From NCBI GenBank assembly GCA_963522145.1, contig CAUQXI010000007.1, positions 1 to 64,000 of the forward strand: a stretch of 64,000 bases of DNA, read 5' to 3'. The notes under the pieces were generated by a model. That model was not told the origin of the DNA and did no database searches. It worked only from the letters and a program-made list of their open reading frames with translations. Positions within the stretch are counted from its first letter, which is position 1. Each line of letters begins with the position of its first letter. Position numbers and translations under genes: made by a program. This document shows, piece after piece, positions 43,480 through 51,424 of the stretch. The stretch is from Mesorhizobium_B sp963522145 (lineage in GTDB: Bacteria; Pseudomonadota; Alphaproteobacteria; Rhizobiales; Rhizobiaceae).

Positions 43480-45855
43480 ATGCCCCACAAGCCTCCCCTC
43501 GACAATGCCGAACTGGCCCTCATCGACCGCTACTGGCGCGCCGCGAACTATCTGGCCGTCGGCCAGATCTACCTGCTCGACAACCCGCTCCTGACGGAGC
43601 CGCTGAAGGGCGAGCATGTGAAGCCGCGCTTGCTCGGCCACTGGGGCACGGTGCCGGGGTTGAACTTCATCTATGCGCATTTGAACCGCATCATCAAAGC
43701 GCGCGACGCCGAGGTGATCTATGTCTGCGGCCCCGGCCATGGCGGACCCGGCATGGTGGCCTGCACCTATCTCGAAGGCACTTATAGCGAGATCTATCCC
43801 GAGATCGGCCAAGATGCCGAGGGTATGCGGAAGCTGTTCAAGCAGTTCTCGTTTCCGGGCGGCGTGCCAAGCCATGTCGCGCCTGAAACGCCCGGCTCCA
43901 TCCATGAAGGGGGCGAGCTCGGCTATTCACTGGTCCATGCCTTCGGCGCGGCCTTCGACAATCCCGACTTGGTTGTCGCCTGCGTGGTCGGCGACGGCGA
44001 GGCGGAAACCGGGCCGCTTGCGGGCTCCTGGCTGTCGTCCAAGTTCCTGAACCCGAGCCGCGACGGAACGGTGCTGCCGATCCTCCATCTCAACGGCTAC
44101 AAGATCGCCAATCCCACCGTGCTCGCCCGCATGGAAAACGACGAGCTGGTTCATCTCTTCACCGGCTACGGCTATGAGCCGTTCTTCGTGGAAGGCCACG
44201 AGCCCGCCGCCATGCACCAGGCAATGGCGGCAACGATGGATACGGTGTTCGACCGCATCGCTGCCATCAAGGAAACGGCTGACAGCGATCCCGACGCCCG
44301 CCCGCTCTGGCCGATGATCATCCTGCGCAGCCCGAAAGGCTGGACCGGGCCGAAGACGGTGGACAACAAGCCGGTGGAGAACCACTGGCGCTCCCATCAG
44401 GTGCCGGTCGCCGGCTGCCGCGACGATGCGAACCACCGCCAGATCCTCGAAGAATGGATGCTGAGCTACGATCCGCGCGACCTGTTCGACGGAAACGGCA
44501 CGCTGAAGCCTGAGCTCAAGGCGCTCGCCCCGCGCGGCGCGCGGCGCATGAGCGCCAGCCCGCACACCAATGGCGGCCTCCTCCGCCAGGACCTGACCTT
44601 GCCCGACTTCCGCGCCTATGCCCTGCCCGTCGCCGCCCCCGGTGCGGTGGAGGGACAGGCGACAAAGGTTCTGGGCGACTTCCTGCGCGACGTGCTCAAG
44701 CTCAACTCGGAAACGAAGAACTTCCGCGTCTTCGGCCCCGACGAGACCGCCTCCAACCGGCTGAGCGGCGTCTTCGAGACCACCAAGCGGACCTGGATGG
44801 AGCCGGTGCTGCCGACCGACGAGCATCTTTCACCGGACGGCCGCGTGATGGAGGTGCTGAGCGAGCATCTCTGCCAGGGCTGGCTGGAGGGCTATCTCCT
44901 CACCGGCCGGCACGGCTTCTTCTCATGCTACGAGGCCTTCATCCACATCGTGGATTCCATGTTCAACCAGCACGCCAAGTGGCTGAAGGCCTCGCGCAAG
45001 TTGGAATGGCGCAAGCCGATCTCCTCGCTCAACTACCTGCTCACCTCCCATGTCTGGCGGCAGGACCATAACGGCTTCAGCCACCAGGATCCGGGCTTCG
45101 TGGACCTTGTCGCCAACAAGACGGCCGATGTGGTGCGCATCTATCTTCCGCCGGACGCCAACACGCTGCTCTGGGTGGGCGATCACTGCCTGCGCACCTG
45201 GAACCGCGTGAACGTCATCGTCGCGGGCAAGCAGCCGGCGCCGCAATATCTGACGATGGAGCAAGCGGAAGCGCATTGCGAGGCGGGCCTGGGCATCTGG
45301 GACTGGGCCGGCACGGAGGATGGCGGCTTTGAGCCCGACGTGGTGATGGCCTGTGCGGGCGACGTGCCGACCATGGAAACGCTCGCCGCCGTCGATCTGC
45401 TGCGCCGGGCGCTGCCGCATCTGCGCATCCGCGTGGTCAATGTGGTGGACCTGATGGCGCTGCAGTCGCCGGGGCATCATCCCCATGGCATGGCGGATGA
45501 CAGGTTCGACGAAATCTTCACCAAGGGGCGGCCGGTGATCTTCGCCTATCACGGCTATCCCTACCTGATCCATCGCCTGGTTTATAAGCGCGCGAACCAC
45601 CCCAATTTCCATGTCCGCGGTTTCATCGACGAGGGCACCACCACCACACCCTTCGACATGGCGGTGATCAACGAGCTCGACCGCTTCCACCTTGCGATCG
45701 AAGCCGTCGAGCGCCTGCCCGGCATGATCAAGGGCGGAGCGGAGGCGATCGACGCCTTCCGCGCCAAGCTCGCCGCCCACAGCGCGTTTGTCCGCGAGCA
45801 TGGCGAGGACATGCCGGAAATCCAGAACTGGCGCTGGTCGGGCTCGGACAGCTAA
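43480..45855 (+). CDS. xfp: Xylulose-5-phosphate/fructose-6-phosphate phosphoketolase
   Basis: The 791-residue thiamine diphosphate enzyme has 'GHWGTVPGLNFIYAHLNR', 'CGPGHGGPGMVA', 'SFPGGVPSHVAPETPGS', the TPP site 'VVGDGEAETGPLAGSW' and 'RVVNVVDLMAL', all hallmarks of Xfp. It cleaves xylulose 5-P (and often fructose 6-P) to acetyl phosphate plus glyceraldehyde 3-P (or erythrose 4-P). With pta and ackA divergent from it, it forms a bypass that yields acetyl-CoA or ATP without loss of carbon as CO2. An AAGGATG lies before the ATG. No clear FNR box was found in the 270-bp divergent gap. Confidence 0.96.
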   Translation: MPHKPPLDNAELALIDRYWRAANYLAVGQIYLLDNPLLTEPLKGEHVKPRLLGHWGTVPGLNFIYAHLNRIIKARDAEVIYVCGPGHGGPGMVACTYLEGTYSEIYPEIGQDAEGMRKLFKQFSFPGGVPSHVAPETPGSIHEGGELGYSLVHAFGAAFDNPDLVVACVVGDGEAETGPLAGSWLSSKFLNPSRDGTVLPILHLNGYKIANPTVLARMENDELVHLFTGYGYEPFFVEGHEPAAMHQAMAATMDTVFDRIAAIKETADSDPDARPLWPMIILRSPKGWTGPKTVDNKPVENHWRSHQVPVAGCRDDANHRQILEEWMLSYDPRDLFDGNGTLKPELKALAPRGARRMSASPHTNGGLLRQDLTLPDFRAYALPVAAPGAVEGQATKVLGDFLRDVLKLNSETKNFRVFGPDETASNRLSGVFETTKRTWMEPVLPTDEHLSPDGRVMEVLSEHLCQGWLEGYLLTGRHGFFSCYEAFIHIVDSMFNQHAKWLKASRKLEWRKPISSLNYLLTSHVWRQDHNGFSHQDPGFVDLVANKTADVVRIYLPPDANTLLWVGDHCLRTWNRVNVIVAGKQPAPQYLTMEQAEAHCEAGLGIWDWAGTEDGGFEPDVVMACAGDVPTMETLAAVDLLRRALPHLRIRVVNVVDLMALQSPGHHPHGMADDRFDEIFTKGRPVIFAYHGYPYLIHRLVYKRANHPNFHVRGFIDEGTTTTPFDMAVINELDRFHLAIEAVERLPGMIKGGAEAIDAFRAKLAAHSAFVREHGEDMPEIQNWRWSGSDS

Positions 45856-45870
45856 GCGGTTTTCCTGGAG

Positions 45871-45895
45871 GCCGAGGGGCACGACTGCCCTCGGC
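45871..45895. terminator. Possible terminator after xfp
   Basis: GCCGAGGGGC and GCCCTCGGC form a 9-10 bp GC-rich stem with one bulge and a 6-nt loop, 16 bp after the xfp stop. There is no long T run, so efficiency is uncertain. Confidence 0.45.
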
Positions 45896-45909
45896 TTGAT
45901 CCAGAACAA
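45896..45909. promoter_or_regulatory. FNR-type box (one mismatch) upstream of the universal stress protein gene
   Basis: TTGATCCAGAACAA differs from TTGA-N6-TCAA at one base. It lies 69 bp upstream of the GTG of the universal stress protein gene, a spacing like that of the other boxes in this island. Confidence 0.55.
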
Positions 45910-45978
45910 GGCCGAATAAACGGAAACTTCTAGCATCCTCCCTGTCATTTATCGAGGCGAAGGCAGGAGGGCGTTTCC

Positions 45979-46815
45979 GTGAGCTTCAAATCCATCCTCG
46001 GCGTTGTGGGCCATGAACAGGACGAGACCGATCTCGAACTCGGGATCGATCTCTGCGCAGAATCCGGCGCGCATCTCTCGGCGCTGGTCGTGGCGCTTGC
46101 GCCTCCGCCGCCCGTGTCCGGCTATAACGGCATCGTGCCGGAGTTCTGGCTGGAGGAACGGCAAGGCGGCATCGAGAAGCTCGAGAACCGCGCCGCGAGC
46201 ATCAAGGCCCTTTTGGCTGGTCAGCCGATCTCGTCGGATGTCGCTGCGCACTATCTGGAAGCCGCCCGCGCCAGCGAGGCCGTCGGTCTTCGCGCGCGCT
46301 ATGCCGACCTGACCCTGATCGGGCCGTCCCTGCTTGCAAACGAGCGCTTGAGGGAAAGCGTCGTCGAGGGCGCGCTGTTTCATTCCGGCAAGCCGGTTCT
46401 CCTTGTTCCGCGCTCAACCAGGCCAACGCTTCAGCCTAAGCGCGCGGCGATCGCCTGGGACGGCAGGGTGGAAGCCGTTCGCGCGGTGCGCGAGGCGCTG
46501 CCCCTGCTCGGCCGCGCGGAGGAGGTGCGTCTGGTGCTGGTCGATCCGCAGGCCGACTCCGATTCTCATGGAGTCGAGCCGGGCGCCGACCTCGCCGCCT
46601 ATCTCGCGCGTCATGACGTTCGCGTCACGGTGGATCGTCTTCCCGGCATGGGCCGAAGCGTGGCGGAGGTGATCCGCGGCCATGCGGTGGACATGGCGGC
46701 GGACCTTCTCGTGATGGGCGCGTACGGGCATTCCCGCCTGCGCGAGCGCATCTTCGGCGGGGTCACGCGGTCGATGCTGGCCGAACCGCCGGTGCCGATC
46801 CTGATGGCGCGCTGA
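45979..46815 (+). CDS. Universal stress protein, tandem UspA domains
   Basis: The 278-residue protein has two UspA folds. The second carries the ATP-binding pattern 'GAYGHSRLRERIFGGVTRSML' (G-2x-G-9x-G-S/T). It starts at a GTG preceded by AGGAGG. Tandem Usp proteins in alphaproteobacteria are often controlled by FNR/FixK and help in low-oxygen survival. The near-consensus box upstream and the position after xfp fit that. The biochemical role is unknown. Confidence 0.9.
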   Translation: MSFKSILGVVGHEQDETDLELGIDLCAESGAHLSALVVALAPPPPVSGYNGIVPEFWLEERQGGIEKLENRAASIKALLAGQPISSDVAAHYLEAARASEAVGLRARYADLTLIGPSLLANERLRESVVEGALFHSGKPVLLVPRSTRPTLQPKRAAIAWDGRVEAVRAVREALPLLGRAEEVRLVLVDPQADSDSHGVEPGADLAAYLARHDVRVTVDRLPGMGRSVAEVIRGHAVDMAADLLVMGAYGHSRLRERIFGGVTRSMLAEPPVPILMAR

Positions 46816-46830
46816 GATCAAGCAGCGCGC
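46807..46830. terminator. GC-rich inverted repeat at the end of the Usp gene
   Basis: GCGCGCTG and CAGCGCGC form a perfect 8-bp stem with an 8-nt loop spanning the Usp stop codon. It could slow or end transcription between the convergent Usp and ugd genes. There is no T run. Confidence 0.35.
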
Positions 46831-46850
46831 TGACTGGCGAGCGGCGGCTT

Positions 46851-48200
46851 CTACTCCGCCGCTTCGGGAATCGACCGGTCGGATGCGGCAGGAAAATCGC
46901 CTCGGCCGATCCGGAAATAACCGAACCCTGCCGCAAACGCATCCTTCTCCGGCAGGATGTTGCGAAGGTCCACGATCACGGGGGTCTTCATCAGCGCGTG
47001 AAGCTGCGGCAGGTTGAGCGCTGCGAACTCCTTCCATTCCGTCGCGATCACCAGCACCTCCGCGTCTTCCGCAGCCGCATAGGCATCCGCGCAGAAGCGG
47101 GCGCCGGGCAGCAGGGGTTTCGCGTTTTCCATACTTTCGGGGTCATAGGCCTGGATCTCTGCGCCGGCCTCCTGCAGCGCCTGCACCATCGGCACGGCAG
47201 GAGACTCGCGCATGTCGTCGGTGTCGGCCTTGAAGGCCAGGCCCAATACGGCGACCTTCTTGTCGCGCACAGAGCCGCCGCAGGCATTGATGATTTTGAG
47301 CGCCATGTCGCGCTTGCGCTGCTCATTCACGCCGATCACCGATTCCACCGTGCGCATGGCAAGGCCGTGGGCGCGCGCGGCACTCGTCAGCGCGAGCGTG
47401 TCCTTCGGAAAGCACGAGCCGCCATAGCCCGGTCCGGGGCGCAGGAACTCCGCGCCGATGCGGCGGTCGAGGCCGACGCCGCAGGACACCTCATCGATGC
47501 TCGCGCCCACCGCCTCGCACAGGTCGGCGATCTCGTTGATGAAGGTGATCTTCATGGCGAGGAAGGCGTTGGCGGCGTATTTCAGCAGTTCGGCCGAGCG
47601 CGTGGAGGTGCAGACCACCGGCACCCCGGCAAAGCCCTCGACCCGGTAGATGTCGCACAGAACCCCGCGCGCCCACTCGTCATCGGCGCCGATCACGATC
47701 CGGTCGGGCTTCATGAAATCGCGGATGGCGACGCCCTCGCGCATGAATTCGGGATTGGACGCGACGGAGAAGCGAACCGGTCGTCCCGCCTTCAGGAGGA
47801 TGCGCGCAACCGCATCCGCGGTGCCAACCGGTACGGTGGATTTGTTCACCACCACGAGGTCACTCGAGGCGCGAGCGGCGATGTCATTCGCCACCGCATG
47901 AACGAAAGAAAGGTCTGCCTGCCCATCGCCCGCGCGTGTCGGCGTACCCACCGCGATGAAGGCGGCGCTCGCGCCGTCGAGAGCCTCCGCCAGCCGAGTG
48001 GAGAACGACAGCCGGTCGGCATGGCGGTTTGTCTCGATGAGTTCCGCCAGCCCCGGCTCGTAGATCGGAACGATCCCGTTGTTCAGTCCGCGAATCTTGC
48101 TCTCATCGGTGTCCACGCAGACAACCCTGTGGCCGTAGTCGGCAAGGCATGCGCCCGCCACCAGTCCCACATAGCCCGAACCGATGATCGCGATCTTCAA
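46851..48200 (-). CDS. ugd: UDP-glucose 6-dehydrogenase
   Basis: The 449-residue protein has an N-terminal Rossmann motif 'IAIIGSGYVGLVAGACLADYGH', 'STVPVGTAD', 'NPEFMREGVAI', and the catalytic Cys in 'GPGYGGSCFPKDTLAL'. It oxidises UDP-glucose to UDP-glucuronate with two NAD+. Here UDP-glucuronate can feed the UDP-glucuronate decarboxylase domain at 58020. The start is taken as a TTG at 48200 (GAGG 9 bases upstream), which keeps it 16 bp clear of the upstream hydrolase gene; an ATG at 48239 would overlap that gene. It is the last gene of the minus-strand operon. Confidence 0.93.
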   Translation of the reverse strand: MKIAIIGSGYVGLVAGACLADYGHRVVCVDTDESKIRGLNNGIVPIYEPGLAELIETNRHADRLSFSTRLAEALDGASAAFIAVGTPTRAGDGQADLSFVHAVANDIAARASSDLVVVNKSTVPVGTADAVARILLKAGRPVRFSVASNPEFMREGVAIRDFMKPDRIVIGADDEWARGVLCDIYRVEGFAGVPVVCTSTRSAELLKYAANAFLAMKITFINEIADLCEAVGASIDEVSCGVGLDRRIGAEFLRPGPGYGGSCFPKDTLALTSAARAHGLAMRTVESVIGVNEQRKRDMALKIINACGGSVRDKKVAVLGLAFKADTDDMRESPAVPMVQALQEAGAEIQAYDPESMENAKPLLPGARFCADAYAAAEDAEVLVIATEWKEFAALNLPQLHALMKTPVIVDLRNILPEKDAFAAGFGYFRIGRGDFPAASDRSIPEAAE

Positions 48201-48216
48201 CGCATCCGCCTCGCCG

Positions 48217-49170
48217 TCACGCCGGTTCGGCCAGATCATAGGCCGGCGCCAGGCTTGGCGAAGCGCTCGCCCGTTCAACGGTTCCGGGTGCGTATCGGCG
48301 GACCATGCTCGCGCAGAACTCGGCGAATTCTTCCGCGACCTGTGGCGGGCTCGTATGGTGGGGCTCGATGCCGCGATGCTCGGGAGTAAAGCAGAAGGTC
48401 ACGGTGGTGTCGAAAGGCGCCAGCGCCTCCATCTGCCGGTCGAACCAGGCCAGCGCGTCGGGCCGGAAGCTGTCGGCCCAGGAAAGCCCCGTCCGCAGAT
48501 GGCGGACGCCCAGGCGCTTGAGCCAGGCCACGGCCTCGTCCAGCCGGTGATCCTCGAAATGGAACCACTGGCAAAGGCCCATCTCGGCCGCGAAGGGCGC
48601 ATAGGCGTCGAGGGCAGGCTTAGGCCTCCCATCCTCGCGCAGCAGGCCCATATGGAAATGCCGGTAATAGGACGAGCCCTCGGCCTCCTTGTGGCGCGTG
48701 GTGGCTCCCCAGGTCCGGGGCAGGTCGTAAAGGCTGTACCAGTGGATGCGCGGCGCTTGCCCGCACAGCAACTCGGCCGTCCGGCGCACGCCCCAGGCCT
48801 GCACCTCCTCCGAGCCGAAGGAGGAAACCCCCACCTCGGTGACCCAGACCGGCTTGTGCGTGACCGCCCTGATCTCGGCGAGCTTCGCCGGCCATTCCTC
48901 GATCTGCCACAGGTTCCAGTCGAGCGGAAAGCCGTGAACGGCCACCGCGTCCACGTGCTCGAGCGCATTCCGCTCTTCAAGCCGCTTGAGAAAGAACGGG
49001 TCGATGGGCGACATGCCGCCCAGCACGCGTGTGAGCGTAGCATTCTCGGCGCGGATCGCCTGGCCCGCGAGCCGCGTCATCTCGGCGAACAGGTTCCATT
49101 CCGGATCGAGAGCCGGGTCCCAGTGGGACTTGTTGTTGGGCTCGTTCCAGATCTTGACGGCTTCGATCAT
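48217..49170 (-). CDS. Glycoside hydrolase-like (beta/alpha)8 protein, apparently circularly permuted
   Basis: The 317-residue protein starts with 'VKIWNEPNNKSHWD', where E10 sits in the WNEP motif that normally ends strand 4 of a GH5/GH39-type barrel (acid/base). 'KPVWVTEVG' (E112) follows as the likely nucleophile on strand 7. After strand 8 ('IHWYSLYDLP'), the C-terminal third reads like the usual N-terminal third of such enzymes: 'LKRLGVRHLRTGLSWADSF', 'VTFCFTPEH' and 'FAEFCASMVRRYAPG'. So strands 4-8 come first and strands 1-3 last. There is no signal peptide, and the ATG overlaps the methyltransferase stop (ATGA). Clan A hydrolase identity is probable; the substrate is unknown, with a beta-xyloside or glucuronide suggested by neighbours only. 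Confidence 0.75.
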   Translation of the reverse strand: MIEAVKIWNEPNNKSHWDPALDPEWNLFAEMTRLAGQAIRAENATLTRVLGGMSPIDPFFLKRLEERNALEHVDAVAVHGFPLDWNLWQIEEWPAKLAEIRAVTHKPVWVTEVGVSSFGSEEVQAWGVRRTAELLCGQAPRIHWYSLYDLPRTWGATTRHKEAEGSSYYRHFHMGLLREDGRPKPALDAYAPFAAEMGLCQWFHFEDHRLDEAVAWLKRLGVRHLRTGLSWADSFRPDALAWFDRQMEALAPFDTTVTFCFTPEHRGIEPHHTSPPQVAEEFAEFCASMVRRYAPGTVERASASPSLAPAYDLAEPA

Positions 49171-49943
49171 GCCTCGGCTCCGGGCGCCGAAGCGCCGCGC
49201 TGGGGGTAAACGGCGCCCGCTTCTCCCGCCCGCTCCAACCGACGGCAGAGATAAACCTCGGTCTCCGGGCGATCGAGGATCTCGAAGCCCGCGCTTCGCA
49301 GCATGGCCATGCTGCCGGCCGCATTGGGCGTCCACCAGTTGGTCGGGTCGCCCGCATAGGAGTGCTCGATGAAGTGCATCCTGGGGTAGGACTGGGCGTT
49401 GAAATGTTCCTGCTCGAAGAAGTCGTAGTCGGCGTTCACCGGCTCGACTGTCTCTGAACCGCGCTGCATGGTCTGGAACAGCAGCAGGTCTTTCGCCACA
49501 TGCTCGTGGATCAGGTCCAGTGCCAGGAGCGGATGGCGCAAGTGGTAAAGCACGCCCATGAAGATCACGAGGTCGAAGCGCTCGCCGAGCGCCGCCACGT
49601 CATAAACGGAAAGCTTGCGGAATTCGATCGCCGCGCCCGACATCTCGGCTGCAAAGCGGGCCTGGTCGAGATAGCGGTCATCGAAGTCGATGCCGACCAC
49701 ACGCTCCGCGCCCCGCCGCTTCATCTCGATGGAATAAAAGCCGGCATTGCAGCCGATATCGAGCACGCTCATGCCTTCGAGTGAAGCCGGGATGGCGTGG
49801 GCGAAGCGCTTGAACTTGTTGCGGGGATAATCGCTCAGGAAGTGGTTGGGCGCGGTCGAAACTCCGTTCAGCTCCATGTTGTGGAACCAGTCACCCAGGG
49901 ACGCGACGCGCGCCTCGATCTGATCGCGCGTCAGCGCCGCCAT
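49167..49943 (-). CDS. SAM-dependent methyltransferase
   Basis: The 258-residue class I methyltransferase has motif I 'VLDIGCNAGFYSIEMKRRG' (D62-G68), a motif II acidic residue in 'VVGIDFDDRYLDQAR' and 'FDLVIFMGVLYHLRHPLLAL'. The N-terminal 'SLGDWFHNMELNGVSTAP' is shared, from memory, with a group of unassigned methyltransferases found beside glycosyltransferase genes (TIGR04290-like), and resembles CmoB-type enzymes. GGAGAAACAC precedes the ATG. It lies between the inositol phosphate synthase (50-bp gap) and the hydrolase (4-nt overlap), so a sugar or inositol O-methylation is likely but inferred. Confidence 0.87.
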   Translation of the reverse strand: MAALTRDQIEARVASLGDWFHNMELNGVSTAPNHFLSDYPRNKFKRFAHAIPASLEGMSVLDIGCNAGFYSIEMKRRGAERVVGIDFDDRYLDQARFAAEMSGAAIEFRKLSVYDVAALGERFDLVIFMGVLYHLRHPLLALDLIHEHVAKDLLLFQTMQRGSETVEPVNADYDFFEQEHFNAQSYPRMHFIEHSYAGDPTNWWTPNAAGSMAMLRSAGFEILDRPETEVYLCRRLERAGEAGAVYPQRGASAPGAEA

Positions 49944-49993
49944 GTGTTTCTCCGGGTTCTCGCGTAAGGGATGAAAAAAGGGAACAGTTTCCC

Positions 49994-51100
49994 TCACTCT
50001 CCCTGCCTCGTCACCGCCGGCTCTTCTTCGTCGTCGATGAACCGGCGCGTGCGCATATGGGCTTCCTCGTCGGTGAACTGCTCCGGCGGCGACTTCATGA
50101 ACCATGACGACGGGCCAATCAGCGGGCCGGCGATCTTCCGGTCGAGCGCGACCTTGGCGCAACGCAACGCATCGATCACCACACCCGCGCTGTTGGGGCT
50201 GTCCCACACTTCGAGCTTCAGTTCCACATTGAGCGGCACGTCGCCGAAGGTGGTGCCCTCCAGCCGGATATGCGCCCATTTGCGGTCGGTCAGCCAGGGT
50301 ACGAAATCGCTTGGACCGACATGAACATTGTCCGGGTCAAGCGGCACATCGAGCTGGCTCGTCACGGCGCGCGTCTTGGATATCTTCTTCGACACCAGCC
50401 GCTCGCGTTCGAGCATGTTCTTGAAGTCGGTGTTGCCGCCGAAATTAAGCTGATAGGTGCGGTCGAGCCGGACGCCGCGGTCGCGGAACAAGTTTGCGAG
50501 CATGCGGTGGATGATGGTCGCGCCCACCTGGCTCTTGATGTCGTCGCCCACGATGGGCAGCCCGCGCTCTTGGAAGCGCCTAGCCCAGGCCGGGTCGGAA
50601 GCGATGAAGACCGGAATGCAGTTGACAAAGGCACAGCCGGCAGCAAGCGCCTGCTCGGCATAATATTCGGTCGCGGCCTGTGACCCGACCGGCAGATAGG
50701 AGATCAGCACCTCCGTGCCCGTTTCCCGCAGCATGGCGGCGACGTCCACGGGCGCCGCTTCCGACTCGGTGATGTCGTCGGCCAGGTAATGCCCGACGCC
50801 GTCGAGCGTCGGCCCGCGCGACACGGGCACGCCCCAACGCTTGGGGGAAGCGAAGCGCATCGTGTTGTTGGGCTCGGCGAAGATCGCCTCCGACACGTCC
50901 CGGCCGACCTTGCCGGCATGGATGTCGAAGGCTGAAACGACCTCGATGTCCCCCACATGGTAGCCACCCAGCTCCACATTCATCAGCCCGGGCGGCGTCT
51001 CGTTGGACTGCGCCTGCGCATAGTGGCTGATGCCCTGGACAAGGGAGGACGCGCAGTTGCCTACGCCCACGATGCCTACTCTGACTTTACGACCTGCCAT
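49994..51100 (-). CDS. ino1: myo-Inositol-1(3)-phosphate synthase
   Basis: The 368-residue protein is of the short prokaryotic (Mycobacterium Ino1-like) type. It has the NAD-binding 'VRVGIVGVGNCASSLVQG', 'EVLISYLPVGSQAATEYYAEQAL', 'GDDIKSQVGATIIHRML' with catalytic Lys and 'QLNFGGNTDFKNM'. It cyclises glucose 6-phosphate to inositol 3-phosphate. It is the first gene of the minus-strand operon, starting at 51100 with GAGGATCGC upstream. In bacteria this enzyme usually serves inositol lipids, mycothiol-like compounds or inositol glycans, so its place beside glycosyltransferases is informative. Confidence 0.95.
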   Translation of the reverse strand: MAGRKVRVGIVGVGNCASSLVQGISHYAQAQSNETPPGLMNVELGGYHVGDIEVVSAFDIHAGKVGRDVSEAIFAEPNNTMRFASPKRWGVPVSRGPTLDGVGHYLADDITESEAAPVDVAAMLRETGTEVLISYLPVGSQAATEYYAEQALAAGCAFVNCIPVFIASDPAWARRFQERGLPIVGDDIKSQVGATIIHRMLANLFRDRGVRLDRTYQLNFGGNTDFKNMLERERLVSKKISKTRAVTSQLDVPLDPDNVHVGPSDFVPWLTDRKWAHIRLEGTTFGDVPLNVELKLEVWDSPNSAGVVIDALRCAKVALDRKIAGPLIGPSSWFMKSPPEQFTDEEAHMRTRRFIDDEEEPAVTRQGE

Positions 51101-51424
51101 GCGATCCTCTTTGGGGCGGACATTACCCACGGTGGTCGATCACGCAAGCATCTACAATCCAAAAAAGCATTAAAGCGTCGGCTTCATTCCAGAAAAACCG
51201 CTTAATCTATCATATGTTAATTTCCTCAGGGGCAAGCTCTGCCGCCCTTCCGCCTTCTGTACTTGAAGCTGCAGCTCTGGACGCTACAAACTTCTGGAAA
51301 TTGGATCATCTTTGTTGCAAGGGTGCGGAACGACCCCGACAGTCCCAGACTGCTTTCCCCGATCGGGGGGAATGTAGGGCAAGACAAAGCGGGTCCTGAC
51401 TTTTCATCATCATGCGGGAGCATA
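51101..51424. promoter_or_regulatory. 324-bp divergent promoter region of the glycoconjugate cluster
   Basis: This region separates the two divergent operons. An AT-rich stretch at about 51150-51230 stands out against the GC-rich surroundings and is a good place for promoters in both directions. A perfect 12-bp palindrome (CCCCGATCGGGG) lies at 51357-51368, 57 bp before the first plus-strand ATG, and may be an operator. No FNR box or coding frame is convincing here. Confidence 0.5.
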
